NCBI RefSeq assembly: GCF_964355755.1
Contig: NC_092680.1
Coordinates: forward strand, 16,717,001 to 16,781,000
DNA from: Antedon mediterranea
Lineage: Eukaryota > Echinodermata > Crinoidea > Comatulida > Antedonidae
Length of the DNA: 64,000 nt
Reading direction: 5' to 3'
A program made the translations under genes and the position numbers. This document shows, piece after piece, positions 12,875-24,200 of this stretch (the stretch's first letter is position 1; each line of letters opens with the position of its first letter). The notes below the pieces were generated by a model. The model did no database searches. It had not been told where the DNA came from and saw only the letters and a program-made list of their open reading frames with translations.

Positions 12875-15800
12875 CTAATGAAAGTGAAATTAATAACAAA
12901 CTTCAATCAATATTGTTAAAATCATAATTAGCTAATTGTGAGCAAAAATCAATGTTTTGTCGTTACTTAATTGAGTTTATTTATGAATCAGTTTAATTAC
13001 AACAGTATAATTATTATAAATTAATCTGTATTCTCAGGGGTACACAAATATGGACAATTTTGTTTGCTTGAGTGTGTATTAAACTAATGTTAGGCCTATA
13101 TTTATTTCTATACGCGCAACGATTGAAATTGAAAAACAAAAATCATATATAAAATGTGTATGTATTTCCTTTTTTATTTGTTTTTCGTTTTTGTATTCAG
13201 AAAAGAGACGAATAATGAGAGAAGAAGAAGGAATACAATTATATATTATTCTCATACACTCCTCAGAATACAAAAGAATATAAAACAATATTTTCTCGTA
13301 CAAAAATGATGTATAAAGGCACTACACACATGACGATCAACAATAAATAGATAAACAAGTATACATTTTTCTTATATAAGTTAGAAAGTTTTCATAACAC
13401 CAGAGTGTTATTCTTAGTGTTGTAACTTTCAACTGTGTTTGGTTTGGTACAATAGTCTGAGTGCTAATGATGAAAAGAAACTGCTAGTAAAATAATAGGA
13501 AAGAATGTCAATGTTATCGACGCAGTTTACAGGCGCGATGTTATTAGCCAAGTTAAGAAAATAATGGAAGATAACTCACACCCATTGAATGATAAATATG
13601 TTGTAAATAAATCAGGTAGAATTCGTCCTTTAATGTGCAATACCACTCGATGTAGGAACTCATTGTCCACAACTCTATTCATGTTTCCAACTCAACATTT
13701 CAAAGATAGTTTGTTTACTTGTTTACTACTGTATATAGTTTTAATGTATTGTATTGATATTTTTTAATGTTTTATATATTGTATGTGTTTTTAAGCATCA
13801 AGGAAAACCAATTTCATGTTCGCCTGGTTGTGTTCATGACAATAAAGATTTATCTTTTCTTATCTTATCTAAAACTATATAAATGTAATATTATTATGAC
13901 CAATAAGAACTATAACATAATTGTAAAGTCACGATATTATTACTCTTATTATTGATCATAACTTCATTTGATTGGATTTTGTACAATATTATTTTCATCA
14001 AAGACACCATAAATGGTTGTCTTGTAGTTCTAGAAAGAAACATTTCTGTTTGTTTTATGTATGGAAATAAATCTCAATTAACGTTGATTGTTACCATCCT
14101 AGTGTAAATAGGCATTGTATAACAAAATAGTGATTATGTTAACAAACATAAACAACTAAATGGCCGTTAGTCACAAAACCGAAATTGAAAACATCAACAT
14201 GTTTACAACAAAGGTCATTATTAAAAGGATTAACATAATTATGAACATAATAATTCAATAATTATAAACAATCTAAATTATATTTAAAACTTCCGTGAGA
14301 AGGTTGTATAATAATTTTGTCAAAACTTTACTCAAACTTAAGTAAATTATGAATGTTTTTTCAAGGTGGTTTATGAGAAATAACCCGATTTACTGTTTCG
14401 GAATTTTCTTTATTTTTATATGAAAGCATATCAACTTATTATGCTTTTGTTTAAATAAGCTATCTTTTTGTATTCGTTTTATCAAATAAATATGAAGTGT
14501 TTAAAGATGGTATTCATAATGAAATGCACCTAAAATGTCCTATTGCCATTTAACATTTGAAATGATTTTGTATTCCATTTCAATTAACTTTACATTTATT
14601 GAACTTAAATACATGCGGTGACTTTTTGTACCATTTTTTAACAGATGGATTTATAAAAAAAAAAAATTCCTGACACAACACTATGACTTTCTTAATAATA
14701 ATAATACTATTGACTACCAAGCGTAAATGTTCCCTCATACTGATTATCGTGATAGAGAGTATGCAAAAAATGTCCGATGCCGTTTATTTTTTTGTATTAT
14801 TTACTAGTGTGTTATATTTACAATTAATTTTACTGCCATTAATAATAAGGTACAATGTCAAATGTCTTATATAAAAGACAAAACCTCTACATACCTATCT
14901 TTAAAAATATACATTTTTAAGCTCTATTTAATCTTTTAAACTGTCGGAAAGGTGAATAACACAATTTTTACTCAAATTATGTTAAACGTTTACTTTAGAA
15001 ACAAAATTTTGTAAAAGCAGCAAAAAATGAACATGTTTATAATATTCTACAAATTGCAGTATAAATATAATTCTCTGTCGTTTAGAACAATTATTAAAAA
15101 AGACTGCTGATGCAATAGCCTGTTAAAACAATAGGAACATTATAACTACATTCTATTTTTTTTATTGTAAAACTGAACATTTATCTCTTCTATTCTTAAT
15201 TTTAGAAAGCTTGTCAATGTAACATTTTCTGCCTGAAATGTTAATAATGATTTTAATAGAATTATCATTTTAATCTAGTAATCCAATCTTCTGATAACTT
15301 ACACTTTTTAGTCATCTTTCCTTTAATTTTTGTTGTGTCTTTGTTTAAATTTTATAATAAATAATAATAATAATAATAACGCTACGGGTTAAATGTTAAT
15401 TTCATTTTCAAAATGAATGTTGTTAAAGAAGAGGTTTGAACTTATTTATTTGTTAATTTTTGATAAATATTAATTATTCACGTGTATAATAATCTACATG
15501 AATAGTCATTCGTTAACAACATGGTTAAAATATCTTAATGAATTAGTAAATACAAATCAGAGTAGTGTTCGAAATGAATCGAAATGTAAATGAACAACAA
15601 ATTCAGCAATGACGTGCATGTTTAATCAGTTGAGTTAGCCTTAAGAAAAATCCTCTTTCTCTGTAGCGTATTACAAATTGTTTATTAAATGTATAAAATA
15701 TTAAATATAATGTCATTGTTATACGTTTTCAACTCAGTTTCTACGTTTTTTACCATACATTTTTTTCGTTTCAGATGGTTTCTTTCTTTCCTTTTTGTAA

Positions 15801-17580
15801 AAAAAAGATCAAAGCGTTCAACAAAGAAAATTATATAACAATTTAATTAAAAGGAGAAAGTTCTTCATTAAAGTACTTACTGTTATTCAGCTGAGTTTCC
15901 AAAAACTTGAAATGTTGTTAAAGATGGATACGGTTATTCGACAACAAACCAATCAAGAATGAAAGCAATTGTAAAGGCAGCAACGGGTTTTATTTTCCTT
16001 TAAATGATCAACTGAAAGTCTAAATTTATTACTTCGACTATAATTAATTATTGTAGTATCTTTTGAGGTGAATTTTCTATGGACGAATCAAATACGCATG
16101 CGCCTTAAAATGATGAAGTTATTAATTATCCAATGAAAAAATAAGTTATAACTATTGGTATAATACGTATCGTATAATAGGCGTCTTCATGACATATTTG
16201 GAACTGCATTATAATGCAGAGATAAAAAAAAAGTTAGGTTAATTAATATTATGTAATTTATAAATTTAACTTGCTTTTATATACAACGCATAATTCAATA
16301 AACTCGAAATGAAATTAATTTCTATAGGCCTAAATTAATTCCTTTTTAAATAAATGAATAACCAAAAAAAGCCTAAACGCAGATTTATTTATTATAACAA
16401 TGTAGGCCTATATCAATACAATGCGACCTTTTAATAAGGCTGTGACTTTTGTTATGTATGTTTACAACTCGTTTTTAAACTTCTAAATGTCATTTTATCA
16501 TTCATCAGTATTTACACAACATGATAATGCCTTTTATTAGGACTATGTAAGTTTAATTGTAGAGAAGTAGGCCTAGACCTTCGTTTTTTAAGACTTATAT
16601 TTTTAAAAGACCTCATTACATTGTAGATGTTTTTTAGACCATAGAGGAAATATTTAGAAAACTAATTGCTAAGTGAAATTCTCGTATCCTTAACTAGATT
16701 TGAAGATTCGTGTACACATGTGACTAGGCCAATTTATCTTATTAAATAGTTTTGTCAAGGTAATTTCACTATTGTACATAAACCAGGCTAATTACAGACA
16801 CACAGCCCGTGCACGTGCGTTAAATGAGTATGTTCATTATGACTGTTAACCACGCTCAAAATAATGAACACACTTTTATTTTTCCTTAATTCATTATTTT
16901 CAACAACCTACAATAATTAGTAAGGAATCGTTTATATGTAATTACAAAGTATTGTACGTAACATCTGACAACGTGTTTTTTTGTAATTGTCTGAACTTAA
17001 TAATCAGAGATTGGGCTAGAGATCAGTAGTAATGAGCTGAAAAGGCAACTAAACGCAAACACGTCAACCTTGCTGTTCTAAACGTCATTATCCAGATAGT
17101 TGACGCACTTTTTAAAAAATAACAACAATCGATTGTAAATGTTACGAGTGAAATTCGAGAACATCGCGAACTTTAAAGTAAGCTTAGTGTAAAACATGTA
17201 TGATCTCTCATAAAACATTAACTATATAGCATTGCGCACTATCGAAACGATGATAAAATCTGATCACGTGATGCAATATAACATAATTTGTTGGTTTTAG
17301 GTTAATTTTAAATTTATATGAATTCCAAATAGTACTAATTACAATTAGAAACACAAATTAAATAACAAATTTAATGATTAGTTAGTTAGTTTTGTATATA
17401 ATCTTTCAATTGTTTATATTGTAAATGTCGTTTAATTATTAATTGGAAAGTAAGAAATGGTCGGCTACAAAACCATCGTTTGGCAACTCTAGGAATGTTG
17501 TTTTATTTCAAATAAGTTTCGATTCGTATCTTTCAAGTATTATTTTAATGGGTGATCATTGTAGTTTACATATACATATA
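12875..17580. other. Long gene-free interval upstream of SKOR
   Basis: About 4.7 kb of AT-rich sequence with many short homopolymer runs. Open frames here are short, low in complexity and lack domain or splice support. The first few hundred bases should hold the SKOR promoter and 5' UTR, but I see no decisive core element. Conserved enhancers are possible and cannot be judged from one sequence. Confidence 0.5.
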
Positions 17581-17584
17581 CCAT

Positions 17585-18100
17585 GACAACTTAGGCACAA
17601 CGCGTGAGTTGACCGATCGCAAGCGACAGTTCGGATGATCCATTGCGTCGTGGTTGGTCAAATTACTTGCCTTTGCGTGCTTTCTGGTTAATGAAAACTA
17701 AAAATATTTTTTTAATAAACATGAATGTAAACTTCGACGGTATAAATCGCCCATTAAATTCGTTTAAAAGTGAAATGTATTTAAAATACAACAAAGGTAG
17801 TAACTCTAGTTAAAGCTTGATGCTAATTTGACCAATCACAAGCGATGGATTATCCAAACTCGCTTCCTTGTCATTGGTCAAATTAGCTGTGCGGTGCTGT
17901 TACTTCTTGTGTTACATCCTAGTAGTATAGTGAGAACCGAGCTTAAATAATCGACGAGTACGCTAACTCCTGCACTAGAAAGCAACGCAAGGATGTAAGC
18001 GCACTGCAAGACATTTGACCAATCACAACACGATGGATCACCGAACTTGCGCTGTGCCTACGTCCTTGCGTCCAAGTGAGACAAAGCTTCAAGGCCCATT
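17585..18100. mobile_element. Cluster of degenerate MITE copies (ACGTCCTTGCG family)
   Basis: Three diverged copies (about 17590-17690, 17815-17900 and 17985-18095) share GACCAATCACAAGCGATGGA, ATTGGTCAAATTA and GCAACGCAAGGA-type ends with the intact element at 21011-21189. All are truncated or mutated. Confidence 0.7.
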
Positions 18101-18860
18101 TACACGACACTAGGAAGATAACGATTTTTCATACATAAAAAAAAAGAAATATAAAAACTTTCATTATAGAACTATGGAATAACCATCTATGCTTCCTTTG
18201 ATGAAAATGATGTTTTCCGTCCAAGACAATGTGACAATACGTGACAATACAACGATTCTATTGTTTTTATTTATCATGACGTCATTTCATTGGATTTTTA
18301 AAATATTATTGTTATCAAAGACAGCATAATGATTATCATACAGTTCTAGAACGACGAAAACATTTTAATTTCTTTTTGTTTTAATTTTATGTAACAAAAA
18401 TGCATGCTTATATTTGTCGTCGATCGTTATCGTCATAGTGTAAATTGCATTTACCCTTATGTTATCTAAAGTATACGGTGAATCTTTTGCTATCTTCGAT
18501 AATGATTAATGAATATGTTCAAACGCTCGGGTTCAATTCGAAACAAAAAGATGAATAATATTAATGCTGTTAATGTTATACAATATTTATTCTATAAATA
18601 TGAAATAAAAACCACCATAATTGTTATTCTTTAATTGGAAATATAGGTATAATTGTACATTGAAACTCCTCATTAAATACAATAGCAACTTAGTTAGTTT
18701 TGTATATATCATAGTCTTCAATTGTTCATGTGGCATTATATCATTTGTTAATTACAATTATTATTATTATCACTATTAAACACCACATATTATTATGCAA
18801 TGCCTTTTATATCCAATATTTACAAGTTTCTAGCCGACTCAAGTGAAAGGATACAAGGAT
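18101..18860. other. Gene-free spacer
   Basis: AT-rich; 18180-18480 repeats in diverged form the text of 13940-14110 (TTCATTGGATTTT.. and GTTCTAGAA..), so a dispersed element of unknown class is present in both places. No coding signal. Confidence 0.4.
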
Positions 18861-18861
18861 C

Positions 18862-19130
18862 TGACATGCGCAGAATCACATAATTTGTTCTGCGCATGTT
18901 ACCTATATATATTGTCACATGCGCAGAATCACATAATTTGTTCTGCGCATATTACCGCAATAAAATCTTACTATCTTCAATTTTCGATATAACTGGTTAC
19001 TATAGCATAATTGACATGCGCAAAACACATTATTTGACTCTGCACGTGTTAATTATGATATAGTAACCAGTTATATTAAACAATACAAGGGTTGAAAATT
19101 TGCCATTTTTCGAAATAAAACCCAATATTT
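18862..19130. repeat. Dispersed A/B hairpin units
   Basis: Two short hairpins (ATGCGCAGAATCACATAATT ... TTCTGCGCAT) lie at 18866-18898 and 18920-18950. A full A unit follows at 18985-19075 (TGGTTACTATAGCATAATTG ... TATAGTAACCA), then the start of a B unit. They are the same families as the array at the window start, about 15 kb away. Confidence 0.85.
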
Positions 19131-19289
19131 GACTCTTGTTACTTGTTACTTGTTTGCATAGCTATCCCCATTATTTGGGACATTTCGCCGTCATTGACAT
19201 TATGTTGACATAGCACAACAATGAGAGACATTAATTTTGATGAGAAGGTCATAGAACACTAATTAATTTTAAAACAACTAAAACTAAAA

Positions 19290-20300
19290 ACATGAGACCT
19301 GTAACCCTTGGTAGGGACCCTGACGGGTACTCTCCCTCCGGGTCAAAGGGATCCCGAAACTCATCGGTGGGCAGGGGCGCTTATCTCCCTGTTCAGGACT
19401 ATTCCTGATGATTAGCCAACCTATTTACATTTAAAATTAAACATCAAGACATATAAATTGATCATGACTACTGGACATAGTAGTTATTGTCTTCTATAAA
19501 AGATGCTGGAAGCACTTCCTTATATAGTCTTCTCGGTCTAGTTGACTAGCGTTTATAGTTCTCTGAAGTATACTTGGGCACGGTCTTCCTATCAATTTTT
19601 TTTTTCTATCTTTTTTGGTCATAAAATGTAAGAACTTTGCAGGGATCATAGTTCTGTCTCCGAATACAGTGTGAAATCCAGTTAGATTGCTGTTGTTGGT
19701 AGAATTCCAAATACTGATATTGTGTTGGTTATTGACAACGTACCGCCAATCAGTTTCCTGTTGTTGTTCTTCTTCTTCTTCCTCAGACTCTATTTCGTTC
19801 TCATCGTCTGATTGTGTATGTTTGTCTGGTGGGTTGACGCGTCTAAAACCATTTCTGATCATCCTCCTGAGGAATCTGTTGTACGTTGTTGTTATTAGTC
19901 CGATTTCAGTGTTTGTTGGTCTCCAAGCATGACAACCGTACATCAGTCTGCTTCTAACCAATCCGTTCAGGAATTTGATTCTTGTTCTAAGGTTAATGAT
20001 TTGATTTGTCAGGAGTTTCTTATGTTCAGCAAAAGCAGCCTTAGCACATATTATTATATGATGAATTTCCTGTTTTCCTATGTTGATGTTATCATAGGTC
20101 ATCCAGACTCCTAGGTATTTAAATGTGCTTACATTATGCAGATTTGTGCCATTGATGTTGATAATAGAGGTTGGATATTCTCCATCATCTCTTTGCCAGT
20201 TATACACCATGGTCTCCGTTTTAGATATGTTAATCTGGAGACCATATTCATTGAAGACCAGATGTATAAGATTTACCATAGATTGCAAATGTTCGACTGC
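19290..20300 (-). mobile_element. Truncated LINE, reverse-transcriptase C-terminal fragment
   Basis: An open frame of 264 codons at 20288-19494 (minus) carries the end of a non-LTR reverse transcriptase: KTETMVYNW, then FKYLGVW, then RSRLMYGCHAW, the thumb region seen across LINE clades. After it comes a run of acidic residues and glutamines (about residues 165-182) and a basic tail. The palm motif with the catalytic Asp pair is missing, so it cannot act alone. The 3' flank (19300-19380) is GC-richer and is probably the LINE 3' UTR. Clade not assigned. The edges are estimates. Confidence 0.82.
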
Positions 20301-20840
20301 ACATGAAAATTGGCAACTTTTCGAAAACTTCTCTGTACTCTACCCCATTATGAATGAACGACTGATCTTTTAAGATAATCGACAAAACATGTTTTTGTTT
20401 GAGCTCTTCTCGTGTGTAGATAATATTATTTTGATTTTAACACCTTTTAGTAGTACAGTACATATAAGTATATTGTGTAGAAAGTTTTATTAACATTACT
20501 GACTATAATTTTCGATATGTTTTTTCATAACATTCTTGGTCAATCATACACAAGAAAATCACGAAAGACTCACTCAACTGCATTTGCCATAAAAGAATCA
20601 ACTCATCTACAAAATGTATTTTCAAATTATTTTTTTTATTTAACGTAAACATATATAAAAATGTTCAACCCCTAAATTTAGTAAAGGAATTAAAAAAAAA
20701 AACCAAACACCGTACTATTTTTCGAAATAACTGGTTACTATCATAATTGACGTGCATAGCATACGTTATTTAACTTTGCGCATGTGAATTATTATATATA
20801 GTAATCAATTATGTAAAAAAATAAAAGGGTTATGGCGTAA
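20301..20840. repeat. B and A hairpin fragments right of the LINE
   Basis: 20305-20345 resembles half of a B unit (AAAATTGGCAACTTTTCGAAA), and 20718-20830 is a diverged A unit (ATAACTGGTTACTATCATAATTG ... TATAGTAATCA). Together with 18985-19130 they bracket the LINE fragment, which suggests insertion into a pre-existing hairpin cluster. The 350 bases between them are unassigned. Confidence 0.65.
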
Positions 20841-21010
20841 TATTATGGCGTCAAACGTCCACTCGTACTCATGTCAGAGAGCAAACACCACAGTGCCACT
20901 GAACAAGTTTGCCAGTCGCCATGCCAGTCGCCTAGCGCATGTGCATATACAATGACGTAATAGGGTAGCAGTCGACAGAGTCCCTATTACCATCTTGTAA
21001 TGCATAGTAA

Positions 21011-21189
21011 AGCTTGGTTCCCACTAGAACGTAACGCAAGGACGTAAACGCAACGCAAGCGTTTTAACCAATGACAAGCGAAGTTATAGACAGTTAGCAA
21101 TCACAAGCGAATAAGCCATCGCTTGTGATTGGTCAATTCACTTGCATTGCGTTACGTCCTTGCGTTGCGTCGCTAGTGGGAACCACGGT
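21011..21189. mobile_element. MITE, PIF/Harbinger-like (TAA target duplication)
   Basis: An intact 179-bp element whose ends are inverted repeats: GGTTCCCACTAG...ACGCAAGGACGTAA at the left and TTACGTCCTTGCG...CTAGTGGGAACC at the right. TAA lies directly outside both ends (21008-21010 and 21190-21192), the three-base target duplication typical of PIF/Harbinger elements. The interior has the sub-palindrome ATCACAAGCGAT...ATCGCTTGTGAT. Diverged copies occur elsewhere in the window. Confidence 0.88.
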
Positions 21190-21225
21190 TAAGCACTTAT
21201 GTCAAAAATATACAGTAGTATAGTA

Positions 21226-24200
21226 TTAATGCTTAGATAAATCCACAGTTTCGCCAAGACTAATTAACAGTTGCTGTAATTCAGGGTCTTTAGCCCAATT
21301 AACACCACTTCCCATTATCAAAGCTTGCAAGATGTGCTGTGTAATAGTTATTTTGGATGTAATGTCTTCCACTTCTTTTTGTCTAAAAAAAAATACAAAA
21401 TGTTTTTGTTATATATTTATATATAATTTTCATTAATTTATTAACATAATAAAATAAAATATAGAACAAATAAAAATGAACCATGCTGATCAATTTCTGT
21501 AAACTAAAATGAAACAATGCATGTTTGGAGTAGAGCATAAACTATGCATGTTCCGGGTAGAGTAAAAACTATGCATGTTCAGGGTAGAGCATAAACTATG
21601 CATGTTCAGGGTAGAGCATAAACTATGCATGTTTAGGGTGAAGCATAAACTATGCATGTTCAGGGTAGAGCATAAACTATGCATGTTCAGGGTGGAGCAT
21701 AAACTATGCATGTTCAGGTTAGAGCATAAACTATTCATGTTCAGGTTGGAGCATAAACTATGCATGTTCAGGGTGGAGCATAAACTATGCATGTTCAGGT
21801 TAGAGCATAAACTAAGCATGTTTAGGGTAGAGCATAAACTATGCATGTTCAGGGTAGAGCATAAACTATGCATGTTCAGGTTAGAGCATAAACTATTCAT
21901 GTTCAGGTTGGAGCATAAACTATGCATGTTCAGGGTGGAGCATAAACTATGCATGTTCAGGTTAGAGCATAAACTAAGCATGTTTAGGGTAGAGCATAAA
22001 CTATGCATGTTCAGGGTAGAGCATAAACTATGCATGTTCAGGGTGGAGCATAAACTATGCATGTTCAGGGTAGAGCATAAACTATGCATGTTTAGGGTAG
22101 AGCATAAACTATGTATGTTCAGGGTGGAGCATAAACTATGCATGTTCAGGTTAGAGCATAAACTAAGCATGTTTAGGGTAGAGCATAAACTATGCATGTT
22201 CAGGGTAGAGCATAAACTATGCATGTTCAGGGTGGAGCATAAACTATGCATGTTCAGGGTAGAGCATAAACTATGCATGTTTAGGGTAGAGCATAAACTA
22301 TGTATGTTCAGGGTAGAGCATAAACTATGCATGTTCAAGGTAGAGCATAAACTATGCTTGTTCTGGGTAGAGCATAAACTATGCATGTTCCACGTTGATC
22401 ATAAACTGTGCATGTTCATGGTGGAGCATAAACTAAGCATGTTCCAGGTAGAGCATAAACTATGCATGTTCCAGGTAGAGCATAAACTATGCACGTTCAG
22501 GGTGGCGCATCAACTATGCATGTTCAGGTTAGAGCATAAACTATGCACGTTCAGGTTAGAGCATAAACTATGCATGTTCAGGGTGGAGCATAAACTATGC
22601 ACGTTCAGGTTAGAGCATAAACTATGCATGTTCAGGGTGGAGCATTAACTATGCATGTTCAGCGTGGAGCATAAACTATGCATGTTCAGCGTGGAGCATA
22701 AACTATGTATGTTCAGGGTTGAGCATAAACTATGCATGTTTAGGGTAGAGCATAAACTATGTATGTTCAGGGTTGAGCATAAACTATGTATGTTCAGGGT
22801 AGAGCATAAACTATGCATGTTCAGCGCGGAGCATAAACTATGCATGTTCAGCGTGGAGCATAAACTATGTATGTTCAGGGTTGAGCATAAACTATGTATG
22901 TTCAGGGTTGAGCATAAACTATGCATGATAAGGGTAGTGTATAAACTATGTATGTTCAGGGTTGAGCATAAACTATGCATGATAAGGGTAGAGTATAACT
23001 ACGCATGTTCAGAATATAGCATAAACTGTGCATGTTCATGGTAGAACATAAACTAGGCATATTCACGTTTCTTTGTTCACACTAGATTGCAACGTAAGCA
23101 CCCAGTCAATCTTGACACAATGGATGATCTAAACACTAGTGTTGCACTTCATAATAATCAACTCTTATTCATACTATTCAACTCACATCAACTCTTCTTG
23201 TTCCTGTCTTTTTTTTGTTTTTTTGGTTTTCACCTTGTCTGCTTTCATCTGCTGATATCCACTCATCAGTACACGATTTTCCCGTTTCACACCTACAAAA
23301 AAGAAATTGTAAAAAAAGCAGCAAAGATGGGTTTTCTACTAACATATGAGGATCATTTACCCTACAGTACACTATCAAACTTCATGTGACAAAAAAAATG
23401 TGATGTTACCATATAATGTATGGACATGATGATGTCATATCAATACTACCATATTTGGGAATATCACTACCATATTTGGGCATATCACTACCATACTTGG
23501 GCACATCACACTTTATTATCAAACTAGTTTGATAGTGTAGACAGAGCATAATACCCAGCCACCTAATTTGAATATATAAAAATAGTTTTATACAAAAAAA
23601 AACATAAACAAAGAACGTTCTATTTAAGGCCTAACAGTCAAATGGTTATGAATAGTTTCAATTTAAAAACATGGTCGGTCATTTATTTTTTGTTTTCATA
23701 ATAATTATGAAGTTTTGCTACTATTGGACCAAATTCCAATTATAAAGGAAATAATTTAATTATAAGAAATAAGAAACATAGAGGTTGTAATCGATAATAA
23801 ATAGCGCATTATGTAAAAGCCTCAAAACCCTTAACAAAAGAAATATAAGCCAGAAAACTAAAGAAAAAAGAGTTAGAAATTTGAGTTTTTAGAGCAGCCT
23901 TAAAATAAGCGAATGAAGTAGCCTGACGAGATTGGTAAACCGTTCCAAAAGGCGACAGGTCCAAGAAAAGGAATGAAAACCATAATGTTTTTGAGGGATG
24001 GATGGAATAAGCGAGTAGCCCGGTGTTACCTATTGCTTCCTGCCGTACAATGTCCAGCTCCTTCTGTGTCCTTTCAATAGCCTTTTGATGGCCTAGAATC
24101 TCAGTCACTAACTTTGTTTGCTCGTCTACCAAGTCAATGTACACCTGCTGGTCTTCAATTTTGTCTTCTTTGTTGCGAGGGAAAAGAATCTTTAACAACG

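Noticed and set aside
21490-22980. Open frames up to 357 codons on both strands
   Set aside because: They are translations of the 27-bp minisatellite; the region lies between CENPH exons 5 and 6, whose phases join across it.
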